Positions 27,072-36,657 of a DNA stretch of 64,000 nucleotides are shown piece after piece. Origin of the DNA: Comamonadaceae bacterium (GTDB taxonomy: Bacteria; Pseudomonadota; Gammaproteobacteria; Burkholderiales; Burkholderiaceae_C); contig CANGIQ010000004.1 of NCBI GenBank assembly GCA_947453965.1, forward strand, positions 62,001 through 126,000, in the 5' to 3' direction. Each line of letters begins with the position of its first letter. Position 1 is the stretch's first letter. The notes beneath the pieces were generated by a model. It was given only the letters and a program-made list of their open reading frames with translations. It was not told the origin of the DNA and did no database searches. Both the position numbers and the translations under genes were made by a program.

Positions 27072-28619
27072 ATGCATCCAGACATTGACCACCTGCTGGC
27101 ACAACCTTTTGGTTCCTTGCCCGAATTCGTTGCCTTACAAGCCACCCACCGACCTCATCACACCGCTCTGATTCTCGAAGAGGTGCAACTGAGCTACGCC
27201 GAACTTCGTTTGGGTATGGAGCGGGTGGCCGCCAGTTTGCAGCGCGATGGTTTTGGGCCAGGCGATGTGTTGGCCCTGTGCGCTGGCACCTCCATGGAAT
27301 ACGTGATGGCCTATTTCGGTGCGTTGCGTGCGGGGGTGGCGGTGGCACCGTTGGCGCCATCGGCCACGGCCGAACATCTGAGCGCCATGCTGAGTAACTG
27401 CGGCGCACGCCTGGTGCTGCGCGACGCCGCAGTGGCGGCGCAATGGCCTTTGCAGGCGGGTAACACGCTGCGCTGTGTGGCGCTCGATGATTCGCCGCAA
27501 GCGGGCGAGCGTTGGTTGCACTGGTTGGCCGCGCCAGAGCAGACACCAGCGCCCATTGCGCCCACACCAGACTGGCCCTTCAACGTCATTTACTCTTCAG
27601 GCACCACAGGCGTGCCCAAAGGCATTGTGCAATCGTGGGCCATGCGCTGGGCCCATCTGCGCCGTGCGGTGACCAATGGTTATGGCCCCGACAGCATCTC
27701 GCTGTGCGCCACGCCGCTGTATTCCAACACCACGCTGGTGGCTGCATTGCCCACGCTGGCCTTGGGCGGCACGCTGGTGCTGATGCGCAAGTTCGATGCG
27801 GCGCACTACCTGCAACTGGCTGAGCAACACCACGCCACCCACACCATGTTGGTGCCTGTGCAGTACCAGCGCTTGATGGCCTGTCCAAGCTTTGACAGCA
27901 CCAACCTGAGCCTGCTCAAAAACAAGTTCTGTACCAGCGCACCTTTCAACGCCAAGCTCAAGGCCGAGGTATTGCAGCGTTGGCCAGGCCGACTCATCGA
28001 GTACTACGGACTGACCGAAGGCGGCGTGCGTTGCGAGCTGCATTGCCACGAATTTCCAAACAAGCTGCACACGGTCGGCCGTCCCGGTGAGGGCGCTGAC
28101 ATCCGCTTCATTGACGAGCAAGAGCAAGAGATACCCAAGGGCGAACTGGGCGAAATCGTGGGTGAGTCGGCCGGCATGATGACCGGCTATTACCGCTTGC
28201 CCGACAAAACCCGCGAGGCCGAATGGTTCGATGCAAAGGGCAAACGCTTTATCCGCAGCGGCGACGTGGGCCGCATGGACGAAGACGGTTTCATTGTGTT
28301 GGGGGACCGCAAGAAGGACATGATCATCACGGGCGGCTTCAACGTTTACCCCTCCGACATTGAAGAAAAACTGGTGCAACACCCCGATGTGCAGGAATGC
28401 GCGGTGGTGGGCGTTCCCTCCGAGCAATGGGGCGAGACCCCCGTGGCCTTTGTGGTGCTGCGTTCTGGCGCATCCGCGCAAGCACAGACGTTGCGTGAAT
28501 GGCTCAACGCGCGCGTGGGCAAGACCCAACGTGTGGCCGATGTGCGACTGGTAGATGCCTTGCCGCGCAGTGAAATTGGCAAAGTGCTCAAGCGCCAGTT
28601 GCGCGATGAATACGTGTAA
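27072..28619 (+). CDS. AMP-binding acyl-CoA synthetase/ligase
   Basis: VIYSSGTTGVPKGIVQ, EYYGLTEGG, YYRLPDKT, DRKKDMIITGGFNVYPSDIEE; ATG 27072 preferred start. Confidence 0.92.
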   Translation: MHPDIDHLLAQPFGSLPEFVALQATHRPHHTALILEEVQLSYAELRLGMERVAASLQRDGFGPGDVLALCAGTSMEYVMAYFGALRAGVAVAPLAPSATAEHLSAMLSNCGARLVLRDAAVAAQWPLQAGNTLRCVALDDSPQAGERWLHWLAAPEQTPAPIAPTPDWPFNVIYSSGTTGVPKGIVQSWAMRWAHLRRAVTNGYGPDSISLCATPLYSNTTLVAALPTLALGGTLVLMRKFDAAHYLQLAEQHHATHTMLVPVQYQRLMACPSFDSTNLSLLKNKFCTSAPFNAKLKAEVLQRWPGRLIEYYGLTEGGVRCELHCHEFPNKLHTVGRPGEGADIRFIDEQEQEIPKGELGEIVGESAGMMTGYYRLPDKTREAEWFDAKGKRFIRSGDVGRMDEDGFIVLGDRKKDMIITGGFNVYPSDIEEKLVQHPDVQECAVVGVPSEQWGETPVAFVVLRSGASAQAQTLREWLNARVGKTQRVADVRLVDALPRSEIGKVLKRQLRDEYV

Positions 28620-28665
28620 ATCACGACGGCCCCCTTTGATGTTTGACACAAGGACTGAAAACACC

Positions 28666-29658
28666 ATGCACAACCAAGCTTCTAAACTGCGCCGCAACCT
28701 CGCGGCTTGTTTTGCACTGTTCACTACGGCATGCCTTATGCAATTCGCGCATGCCGACAAGCCATGGCCTGTCAAACCGATTCAGCTGGTCATTCCCTAC
28801 CCACCGGGTGGCAGTGCCGATTTGCTGGGGCGGCCGCTGGCCTTGCAGTTGCAGCAGCAACTCGGCCAACCTGTGGTGCTCGAATACAAGGCTGGTGCAG
28901 GTGGCACGCTGGCCACGCAGTACGTGGCGCGTGCCCAGCCCGACGGCTACACCGTGCTGATGGTGTTGGCCGCCCACGCCATCAACCACAGCCTGTACCC
29001 CAAGTTGCCGTATGACACGCGCAAAGACTTCACACCCGTATCGTTGGTAGCCAACTTGCCCATGGTGGTGGCGGGTAGCCGGAAGCTGTCTGCCAAGAAC
29101 ATGAACGAACTGGTGCAAGCCGCCAAGGCCGCGCCCGGTCAGCTCACTTTTGGTTCGGCGGGCAATGGCAACACGGGGCACTTGGCGGCCGAGTATTTCA
29201 GCAGCATTGCAGGCATCAAGATGACGCATGTGCCCTACAAAGGCAGTGCAGGCGTGGTCAACGCCATGCTGGCGGGCGACATCGATTTGACGTTCGACAG
29301 TATTTCGACTTCCATGCCGCAAATTCGCAGCGGCCAGATGCATGCGCTGGCCGTCACCAGCCCGCAGCGCTCCGCGCTGGCGCCCGAGGTGTCCACGGTG
29401 CAGGAGCAGGGCATTGCGGGATTTGATGTCACAGGCTGGTACGCCATCATTGCGCCTGCGGGCATGCCCAACGACATCAAGCAGCGCTTGAGCCGTGAGA
29501 TCGCCACGGCGCTGCGCCAGCCCCAGGTGCAGTCACAGTTGGCCGCTGGCGGTTACGAACCTGTGGGCTCCACGCCGGAGGCCTTGCAAGCCCACATCGA
29601 ACGCGAAATCACGCGCTGGTCTGCGGTGGTCAAGTCCACCGGCGCCAAGATCGATTGA
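28666..29658 (+). CDS. Bug/TctC family substrate-binding protein
   Basis: KPIQLVIPYPPGGSADLLGRPLA...VLEYKAGAGGTLATQYVARAQPDG. Confidence 0.92.
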   Translation: MHNQASKLRRNLAACFALFTTACLMQFAHADKPWPVKPIQLVIPYPPGGSADLLGRPLALQLQQQLGQPVVLEYKAGAGGTLATQYVARAQPDGYTVLMVLAAHAINHSLYPKLPYDTRKDFTPVSLVANLPMVVAGSRKLSAKNMNELVQAAKAAPGQLTFGSAGNGNTGHLAAEYFSSIAGIKMTHVPYKGSAGVVNAMLAGDIDLTFDSISTSMPQIRSGQMHALAVTSPQRSALAPEVSTVQEQGIAGFDVTGWYAIIAPAGMPNDIKQRLSREIATALRQPQVQSQLAAGGYEPVGSTPEALQAHIEREITRWSAVVKSTGAKID

Positions 29659-29681
29659 GTTTGAACACAAGGAGCTCCCAG

Positions 29682-30662
29682 ATGCATGACGCCACCACGC
29701 GCCGCCAACTCATTGCCAGCGGTCTTCTTGCTGCGGCGACACAACCTTGGGCCGCATGGGCTGCGCCCGCATGGCCGAACCGGACGGTGCGCTTCATCGT
29801 GCCGTTTCCACCGGGTGGCCCTGTGGACACCACCGCGCGCATTTTTGCGACCAAGTTGTCCGAAGTCTGGCAAACCCCGACGGTGATCGACAACCGCGCC
29901 GGGGCCGGTGGTGTGGTGGGTGCCACAGCCGCCGCCAAAGAAGCACCCGATGGCCATGGCTTGTTTGTGGGGGCGATTCACCATTCGGTCAATCCATCGC
30001 TGATGGGCAAGCTGCCCTACGACATTGAAAAAGATTTCGCACCCATCAGCTTTGCGGCCATGTTCCCCGTGTTTTTGGTGGCGCATCCGTCGGTGCCAGC
30101 CAACTCGATTCAAGAGTTGATTGCGCTGGCCAAAAGCGGAGCGCCATTGGCCTACGGGTCTTCTGGCAATGGCGGTGGTACCCACTTGGCGGGCGAGTTG
30201 TTCAATATGGAAGCGGGCACCAAGCTGCAGCACATTCCGTACAAAGGCAGCGCACCTGCCATGAATGATTTGCTGGGCGGTCAGGTGCAACTGATGTTCA
30301 GCGACGCGCCCACCGCCTTGCCGCACATCAAATCCGGCCGTGTCAAGGTGCTGGCGGTGGCCAGTCGCAAGCGTTCACCGATGTTGCCCAATGTGCCGAG
30401 TGGTGTGGAATCTGGTCTGCCTGGCTTCGAGGCCTATTCTTGGGCTGCGTTGTTCGCACCCGCCCAGACGCCTCAACCCGTGTTGGACAAGATCAACGCC
30501 GACTTCAACACCGTGATGAAAGACTCTGAGGTGCGCCGTCGCCTGCTAGAGGCCGGTGCGGAGGCCGATCCCGGCACGCAGGAACAGATGCGTCAACGCC
30601 TGCGCAGCGAATTGGACAAATGGGCCAAGGTCATCAAGGCCGGTGGCATCACAGCGGGTTGA
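29682..30662 (+). CDS. Bug/TctC family substrate-binding protein
   Basis: RTVRFIVPFPPGGPVDTTARIFA...VIDNRAGAGGVVGATAAAKEAPDG. Confidence 0.92.
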   Translation: MHDATTRRQLIASGLLAAATQPWAAWAAPAWPNRTVRFIVPFPPGGPVDTTARIFATKLSEVWQTPTVIDNRAGAGGVVGATAAAKEAPDGHGLFVGAIHHSVNPSLMGKLPYDIEKDFAPISFAAMFPVFLVAHPSVPANSIQELIALAKSGAPLAYGSSGNGGGTHLAGELFNMEAGTKLQHIPYKGSAPAMNDLLGGQVQLMFSDAPTALPHIKSGRVKVLAVASRKRSPMLPNVPSGVESGLPGFEAYSWAALFAPAQTPQPVLDKINADFNTVMKDSEVRRRLLEAGAEADPGTQEQMRQRLRSELDKWAKVIKAGGITAG

Positions 30663-30665
30663 TGC

Positions 30666-31082
30666 ATGCAGCCACAGCTCGACCGTAATGCGTTTCTTCG
30701 GCTGATCGGTGCCGTTCAAGTGCCAGCCCCACCGGGTAAGGTGCATGTGCGTTTGCCCCATGTGCGCGAGGAGTTGCTGAACCAATTGCCAGCCGCGCAT
30801 GGCGGCGTGATCATGACGCTGCTTGATTCGGTCATGTCGCGCGCTGCTGCGCAGCTGCCCGATGCACCATCACAAACCGCCGTCACCGTGGAGATGAGCA
30901 GCCGCTTTCATCGCCCCGGGCGTGGCCCATTGCTGGCTGAAGGCTGGGTGGTACACGCCAGCCGCAGCCTGTGCAGTTGTGCGGCGCAGATGGTGGATGA
31001 AGAGGGGACGTTGGTGGCAACCGCCACAGGGACCTTCAAATACTGGCTGGCCAAGACAACGCTGGATGATGCGACGCCTTGA
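30666..31082 (+). CDS. PaaI-like hotdog thioesterase
   Basis: AHGGVIMTLLDSVMSRAAAQLPDAPSQTAVTVEMSSRFHRPGRGPLLAEGWVVHASRSL. Confidence 0.88.
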   Translation: MQPQLDRNAFLRLIGAVQVPAPPGKVHVRLPHVREELLNQLPAAHGGVIMTLLDSVMSRAAAQLPDAPSQTAVTVEMSSRFHRPGRGPLLAEGWVVHASRSLCSCAAQMVDEEGTLVATATGTFKYWLAKTTLDDATP

Positions 31083-31123
31083 CGCATTCTATGCCGTAGA
31101 TCTTTTTTCGTGCCCCCCAAAAA

Positions 31124-31149
31124 AACAAGCCCCGCATGCGGGGCTTGTT
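31124..31149. terminator. Bidirectional intrinsic terminator
   Basis: AACAAGCCCCGCATGCGGGGCTTGTT between convergent genes, flanked by an A-run on the left. Confidence 0.85.
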
Positions 31150-31168
31150 GTCATGAGGTGCTTGGTGA

Positions 31169-32488
31169 TCAGCCCACAAACCCCACCAGCCACAAAGGCA
31201 CGATGGGGAAGAAGAGGAACAGCAGGGTGCGCAGCACGTCGCTGACCAAGAAGGGCATGACGCCTTTGTAGCTCTCAGCCATGGGCACTTCTTTGGCCAT
31301 GCTGTTGACCACATAGACGTTCAGGCCCACGGGCGGCGCGATCAGGCCAAAACCTACCGTCATCAACACCATGATGCCAAACCAAATGGCCACCATGTCT
31401 TTGGGCATGCCAAAGTCCAGGCCCATCACCATGGGGAAGAAGATCGGCACAGTCAGCAACAGCATGGACATTTCGTCCATCACGGCGCCGAGCAACACGT
31501 AGAAGATCAAAATCGCACCAATCACAGCCAAAGGTGGCAAACCCCAGCTGCCGACCACAGCGGCCAATTGGTTGGGCACTTGCGTCATGGCCAAAGCGGC
31601 GTTCATCAAGTCAGCGCCGACAAAGATCAAGAAGATCATCGCTGCGCTGGTCGCAGTGCCCAAAAAGCATTCGCGGAACTTGGCCATGCTCATCTCACCT
31701 TTGCCAACCGCTGTCAGCAGGGTAGAGGCTGCACCGACCGCCGCACCTTCTGTGGGGGTGAACAAGCCGCCATAGATGCCGCCGAACACGAGGGTGAAGA
31801 TCATCAAAATTGGCAACACGCCCCAGACTTTGGCCCATGTCATGGGTTCACGATCTTCGTCAACTTCAGGGGCTTGGCCTGGCACCATGCGCACATAGAC
31901 GGCCACGGCCACCATATAACCCACCATCGCAATGATGCCGGGAATCACGGCTGCAGCGAACAGCTTGGAAATGTTTTGTTCGGTCAAGATGGCATAAATC
32001 ACCAGCACCACGGAGGGTGGGAGTTGAATGCCCAAGGTGCCACCCGCTGCGAGCGTGCCGGTTGCCAAACGGCCTGAGTAGCCGTGACGCTTCATCTCGG
32101 GCAGGGCAACGCCTGTGATGGTCGCTGCGGTGGCTACGGACGAACCACTGATGGCGCCAAATGCGGCACAGGCCAGCAACGATGCCATGGCCAACCCGCC
32201 TTTGAAGCCGCCCATCACGCTGGCTGCAAACGCAAACAAAGACTTGCTGATGCCGCCCTTGGTGGCAAAGTTGCCCATCAAGATGAACAAGGGGATCACG
32301 GACAAGTCATAGCCTGCAAAGCGAGCAAATGCTTGCGCATTGACGAAGTTGGAAAAAGGCAGCCATCCCGCTTGCGAGATGTAGCCAATGGCACCGGCCA
32401 AAAACATGCTGATGGCAATCGGAAACCGAATGGCCATGAAAAACAGCATGCTGCCGAAAATAAATCCTGTCAGTTCTAAAGGCGTCAT
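31169..32488 (-). CDS. TRAP transporter large permease DctM
   Basis: AAFGAISGSSVATAATITGVALPEMKRHGYSGRLATGTLAAGGTLGIQLPPS. Confidence 0.95.
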   Translation of the reverse strand: MTPLELTGFIFGSMLFFMAIRFPIAISMFLAGAIGYISQAGWLPFSNFVNAQAFARFAGYDLSVIPLFILMGNFATKGGISKSLFAFAASVMGGFKGGLAMASLLACAAFGAISGSSVATAATITGVALPEMKRHGYSGRLATGTLAAGGTLGIQLPPSVVLVIYAILTEQNISKLFAAAVIPGIIAMVGYMVAVAVYVRMVPGQAPEVDEDREPMTWAKVWGVLPILMIFTLVFGGIYGGLFTPTEGAAVGAASTLLTAVGKGEMSMAKFRECFLGTATSAAMIFLIFVGADLMNAALAMTQVPNQLAAVVGSWGLPPLAVIGAILIFYVLLGAVMDEMSMLLLTVPIFFPMVMGLDFGMPKDMVAIWFGIMVLMTVGFGLIAPPVGLNVYVVNSMAKEVPMAESYKGVMPFLVSDVLRTLLFLFFPIVPLWLVGFVG

Positions 32489-32490
32489 GC

Positions 32491-32967
32491 TTAATTCTCC
32501 GTGGGCAATTCAAAGCCAAACAAAGCTTGACGCAAACCAATCACAGCGGTCAATGCAAAGGGGGGCACCATGGCGGCATACACAATCCATTCAGGCAAGC
32601 TCATCAACATGGTTTGCGAGCCGGAGTTGTAGGCACTCAAGCCACCCAAGGTGGTTCGCCAGGCCAGCAAACCAAACACCAGGGCCAAAACAAAGGCGCC
32701 GAGTTTGTCGAGTTTGCCGTTGGTAGCGTCGCTGAGGCTGTTGGTGAAGAAATCCACAATGATGTGGCCTTGGCGGACTTGCGACAGCGGCATGAACAAG
32801 GCAATCGCGGCGCCAGTGGACATGGCGGTGATTTCAAAAGCGCCGGCCATGGAGTCGCCCGTCGTGTTGCGCAAAATCAAGTTGCCACAGGTGATGAGTG
32901 TGATGAGCGTGATCAGCGCTCCCGCTAAAACGGCACAAAGATTGGCCAGTGAGGTAAGAAGTCTCAA
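32491..32967 (-). CDS. TRAP transporter small permease DctQ
   Basis: Hydrophobic protein immediately upstream of dctM; GNLILRNTTGDSMAGAFEITAMSTGAAIALFMPLSQVRQGHIIVDFF. Confidence 0.9.
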   Translation of the reverse strand: MRLLTSLANLCAVLAGALITLITLITCGNLILRNTTGDSMAGAFEITAMSTGAAIALFMPLSQVRQGHIIVDFFTNSLSDATNGKLDKLGAFVLALVFGLLAWRTTLGGLSAYNSGSQTMLMSLPEWIVYAAMVPPFALTAVIGLRQALFGFELPTEN

Positions 32968-33012
32968 AGTGACTCTCCAGAGAGTTCGAGGAAGAAGTGC
33001 TCAGTGTACGTA

Positions 33013-33040
33013 ACAAAGGGAGGTTGGAACCTCCCTTTGT
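33013..33040 (-). terminator. Intercistronic hairpin between dctP and dctQ
   Basis: ACAAAGGGAGGTTGGAACCTCCCTTTGT perfect stem inside the dctP-dctQM transcription unit. Confidence 0.7.
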
Positions 33041-33070
33041 GATGGATGAAACAAGCCGAAGCGTTGCGTC

Positions 33071-34105
33071 TTACTTGGTGTATTTCGCAATCAGAGCTTG
33101 TGCTTCGTGCAGCAAGGTGGTGCCATCGAAGCCTTTTTTGTCCATGTCTGCCACCCACTCGTTGCTCAAACCTGCAGAAGCACGCTTCCAGTTGTCGAGT
33201 TCGGATTGAGGAATGACGGTGATGGTGTGACCACCGGCGACCATCTTGGCTTTGCCTGGTACGTCGTTGCCCGCTTGGGTTTTGCCCAAGAACGCCGACA
33301 GTTCGCGGCCCGAGTTTTTGTCGATGACTTTCTTCAAATCAGCAGGCAGTGACTCGTACTTGGCCTTGTTCATGGGCACCACAAACACGGTGGTGTACAA
33401 CGCATTGGCCGAGCGGTCGGTCTCTGCGGTGAAGTGGGCCAACTCGTCGATCTTCAATGTTTGCGCCACTTCGTAGGGAATCACAGCACCATCAATCACA
33501 CCTTTGGACAAGGCGTCTGGCACGGCAGGCACAGGCATGCCCACGGGTGTAGCGCCCATGCTAGCAAGCAGCTTGGTGGTCAAACGGGTGGGGGCACGCA
33601 GCTTCAGGCCTTTGATGTCAGCCATGGTTTTGATTTGCTTCTTGGCTGTGAAGATGTTGCCAGGGCCGTGCACGTGCATGGCCAGCACTTTCACGTCTTT
33701 GTATTCTTCTTTGGCGAATTTTTCATAGTAGTCCCAGGCGGCGCGGCTGGTGGCCTCGGCGTTGGTCATCATGAAAGGCAGTTCGAACACTTCCATCTTG
33801 GGGAAACGGCCTGCCGTGTAGCCAGGCAATGTCCACACCACGTCAGCCACGCCATCGCGTGCTTGATCGTAGAGCTGGGGTGGTGTACCGCCCAATTGCA
33901 TGGCGGGGTAGATTTGGCATTGCAGACGGTTGTTCGAGTCTTTGGCAATGTTGTCGCACCAGCCGCGCAGCATGTGTGTGTTTTGGATCGACTGTGGGCT
34001 CAGAAAGTGATGGACTTTCAGAATGATGGGGTCAGCCGCTTGGGCGACAAAGCCTGCGCTGGCCAAGACAGCAGCCAAGGCTGCACGTTTGAAAACTTGT
34101 TGCAT
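33071..34105 (-). CDS. TRAP transporter substrate-binding protein DctP
   Basis: DPIILKVHHFLSPQSIQNTHMLRGWCDNIAKDSNNRLQCQIYPAMQLGGTPPQLYDQARDGVADVVW. Confidence 0.93.
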   Translation of the reverse strand: MQQVFKRAALAAVLASAGFVAQAADPIILKVHHFLSPQSIQNTHMLRGWCDNIAKDSNNRLQCQIYPAMQLGGTPPQLYDQARDGVADVVWTLPGYTAGRFPKMEVFELPFMMTNAEATSRAAWDYYEKFAKEEYKDVKVLAMHVHGPGNIFTAKKQIKTMADIKGLKLRAPTRLTTKLLASMGATPVGMPVPAVPDALSKGVIDGAVIPYEVAQTLKIDELAHFTAETDRSANALYTTVFVVPMNKAKYESLPADLKKVIDKNSGRELSAFLGKTQAGNDVPGKAKMVAGGHTITVIPQSELDNWKRASAGLSNEWVADMDKKGFDGTTLLHEAQALIAKYTK

Positions 34106-34146
34106 GTAACCGTCTCCGATGGAAAATTTAACGTTGAGATAGTAAT

Positions 34147-34162
34147 CCGACCGAGTGGTCGG
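34147..34162. promoter_or_regulatory. TetR-type operator candidate CCGACC-GAGT-GGTCGG
   Basis: Perfect inverted repeat 42 nt upstream of the dctP start. Confidence 0.55.
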
Positions 34163-34167
34163 TTAAT

Positions 34168-34184
34168 TAAGGGGAAACCCCTTA
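34168..34184. terminator. Hairpin TAAGGGG-AAA-CCCCTTA downstream of the NUDIX gene
   Basis: Perfect 7-bp stem 13 nt after the stop codon. Confidence 0.5.
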
Positions 34185-34196
34185 GGCCCCTTGTTT

Positions 34197-34745
34197 TCAG
34201 GCGATGTCGACTTGATGCAGCTGGAATTGCTGACTTTTGGCATCCGCAAAGTAATGCTGCAAGGTTTCTTTGACGGTGCGAAACGCAATCTCGTCCCAAG
34301 GCACTTCATCCTCAGCAAACAAGCGTGCTTCCATGGTTTCGTGGCCGGGGTCAAACTGGTCGCTGGTGAGTTGGGCGCGAAAGAAAAAATGCACTTGCCC
34401 CACGCGCACCACGTTCATGATGCTGAAGATGTCTTGCATTTCAAACTGCGCACCGGCTTCTTCGGTGGTCTCGCGCGCGGCGCCCTGGGCCAATGTTTCA
34501 CCCAACTCCATGAAGCCCGCGGGCAAGGTCCACTTGCCCAGCCGAGGTTCGATGTTGCGTTTGCACAGCAAGACCTTGTCGCCCCACACCGGCACGGTAC
34601 CCACCACATTGAGTGGGTTTTCGTAATGGATGGTGTGGCATGACGGGCACACCGCACGCTCACGTGTGTCGCCATCGTCAGGCACACGGTAGCTCACGGC
34701 GCTGCCGCATGATTTGCAATGTTGGATGAGCGGACGGTGCAGCAT
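34197..34745 (-). CDS. NUDIX hydrolase with N-terminal zinc ribbon
   Basis: HCKSCGSAV...AVCPSCHTIHYENP; PAGFMELGETLAQGAARETTEEAGA. Confidence 0.92.
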   Translation of the reverse strand: MLHRPLIQHCKSCGSAVSYRVPDDGDTRERAVCPSCHTIHYENPLNVVGTVPVWGDKVLLCKRNIEPRLGKWTLPAGFMELGETLAQGAARETTEEAGAQFEMQDIFSIMNVVRVGQVHFFFRAQLTSDQFDPGHETMEARLFAEDEVPWDEIAFRTVKETLQHYFADAKSQQFQLHQVDIA

Positions 34746-34764
34746 GCGGGGTCGGCTTTCTGGT

Positions 34765-35460
34765 TTAGGCGACGCGAACTTTGAGTTCGCCCAGGCCTGT
34801 GACGGCACCAACCAGGGTGTCGCCTGACACCACCGCAGCCACGCCTTCGGGCGTGCCGGTGTAGATCAGATCGCCCGGTTGCAATTCCCAAGCGGCAGAC
34901 AAGTGCTCAATGGTTTCGGCAATGTTCCAAATCAGCTTGTGGATGTGGCTGCGTTGGCGGTCCTGGCCGTTGACCTGCACATAGATTTCGGCATTCACCA
35001 CATCACCGGCTTGCGCCGCAGGGGTGATCGGGCCGATCGGCGCGCTCAGATCAAATGCTTTGCCAATGCACCATGGGCGGCCTTGCTTTTTCATCTCGCC
35101 TTGCAAATCGCGGCGCGTCATGTCCAAGCCTACGGCGTAACCGTAGATGTGGTGCATGGCGTCAGCCGCCTTGATGTTTTTGCCGCCTTTGCCAATCGCC
35201 ACCACCAATTCAATTTCGTGGTGCAGGTTCTTGGTCAAGCTGGGGTAGGGCATGGTGCCGGTCTCGCCCGCGTGAACCACGATCAACGCATCTGCAGGCT
35301 TCAAGAAAAAGAAAGGCGGCTCACGACCTGTGAAGCCCATTTCTTTGGCGTGTTCTTCGTAATTGCGGCCCACGCAGTAAATGCGGTGCACGGGAAACGT
35401 TTCGGTTTTGCCCACCACGGGCACCGACACCACGGGGGTGGGAGGGAAGAGATAGCTCAT
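34765..35460 (-). CDS. Fumarylacetoacetate hydrolase family protein
   Basis: IYCVGRNYEEHAKEMG...PFFFLKPADALI...LHHEIELVVAIGKGG...LIYTGTPEGVAAV. Confidence 0.93.
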   Translation of the reverse strand: MSYLFPPTPVVSVPVVGKTETFPVHRIYCVGRNYEEHAKEMGFTGREPPFFFLKPADALIVVHAGETGTMPYPSLTKNLHHEIELVVAIGKGGKNIKAADAMHHIYGYAVGLDMTRRDLQGEMKKQGRPWCIGKAFDLSAPIGPITPAAQAGDVVNAEIYVQVNGQDRQRSHIHKLIWNIAETIEHLSAAWELQPGDLIYTGTPEGVAAVVSGDTLVGAVTGLGELKVRVA

Positions 35461-35487
35461 GGGTGTGTCCTGTTTGTGGTTTTGGGC

Positions 35488-35793
35488 TCAGTTGACAGAT
35501 TTAGCGACCAGCTCGAAATGCTCGACGACTGGGGGCTGGGCAAAGAAAGGTCCGACGATGGCGCGCCATTCGGCAAAACCGGGCGATTCACGAAAGTCCA
35601 CCGTGTGGTTCTCGAGCGTGGTCCAAAAAATTTGCAGCACATAGCGCTCAGGTGATTCCACGCCGCGGTTGACTTTGAACCCTTCAAAGCCCTTGGCCTT
35701 GGCAATCACAGTGTTCAAACCGTGTTGGATGGCTTGGTCAAAAGCGGCTTGCTGGCCGGGCTGAATGCGGATGTCGGCGAGTTCGAGAATCAT
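35488..35793 (-). CDS. Antibiotic biosynthesis monooxygenase (ABM) family protein
   Basis: ILELADIRIQPGQQAAFDQAIQHGLNTVIAKAKGFEGFKVNRGVESPERYVLQIFWTTLENHTVDFRES. Confidence 0.8.
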   Translation of the reverse strand: MILELADIRIQPGQQAAFDQAIQHGLNTVIAKAKGFEGFKVNRGVESPERYVLQIFWTTLENHTVDFRESPGFAEWRAIVGPFFAQPPVVEHFELVAKSVN

Positions 35794-35901
35794 GGCGTGC
35801 TCATGGGTTAAGACAAGCACCAAGTCTAACGTCAGGCCCACAAGAGTTGGCGTCCCATGTGTGATATTCGAGGTGCTATCCGTTCACGCTATCCTTGCGC
35901 C

Positions 35902-36657
35902 ATGAACATCACAGACTGGCCCTTGCCTGCAGGCGTCCACGCCGTGTGCACCACGCGCTTGGGTGGTGTGTCGCAAGCGCCGTTCGACAGTTTCAACCTG
36001 GGTGACCATGTCAACGATGTGCCTGCGCATGTCGCTGCCAACCGAGCCTTGTTGCAACAGCAGCTTCAAACCGCGCGGCCCGTGTTTTTGCAGCAAGTGC
36101 ATGGGGTGGATGTGGTGGCCTTGAATGCGCAGACCCCAAATGGCACGGTGGCTGATGCATGTTTCACCACCGACATCGGTGTGGCATGCACCATCATGGT
36201 GGCCGATTGCTTGCCCCTGCTGTTCACAGATTTAGAAGGTCAAGTGGTGGCTGCAGCTCACGCAGGCTGGCGCGGTTTGGCGCAAGGGGTGATCGAGCAC
36301 ACGGTGCAGGCCCTATGCAAGGCGGTGAACGTTCAGCCCAAAGACCTGCGTGTTTGGTTGGGCCCATGTATCGGACCTTCTGCTTTTGAGGTGGGGGATG
36401 AGGTGCGCGAAGCCTTCATCGCGCATCACACCGACGCGCAGCGCATGTTCCAGCCACATCCCGCGCATGCGCACAAATGGCTGGCCGATTTAGCGGGGTT
36501 GGCGCGTCAACGGCTGCAAGCCTTGGGGGTTTTGTCCATCGCAGGCAATGACAGCACACGCGCGTGGTGCACCGTCAGTCAAGCTTCAAGCTTCTTTTCC
36601 TACCGACGCGACGGTGTCACGGGACGTTTCGGGGTGTGCATCTGGCGCAGCGCTTGA
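35902..36657 (+). CDS. pgeF: Purine nucleoside phosphorylase / multicopper polyphenol oxidase family (YlmD/YfiH)
   Basis: VFLQQVHGVDVV...DACFTTDIGVACTIMVADCLPLLFTDLEGQVVAAAHAGWRGLAQGV...GPCIGPSAFEVGDEV. Confidence 0.92.
   Translation: MNITDWPLPAGVHAVCTTRLGGVSQAPFDSFNLGDHVNDVPAHVAANRALLQQQLQTARPVFLQQVHGVDVVALNAQTPNGTVADACFTTDIGVACTIMVADCLPLLFTDLEGQVVAAAHAGWRGLAQGVIEHTVQALCKAVNVQPKDLRVWLGPCIGPSAFEVGDEVREAFIAHHTDAQRMFQPHPAHAHKWLADLAGLARQRLQALGVLSIAGNDSTRAWCTVSQASSFFSYRRDGVTGRFGVCIWRSA

Noticed and set aside
27597-28775. 392-aa minus-strand ORF opposite the AMP-ligase
   Set aside because: His/Gln/Val-rich shadow ORF with no family motifs; same for 25808-26908, 56262-57098, 31568-32077, 43982-44875 and similar.
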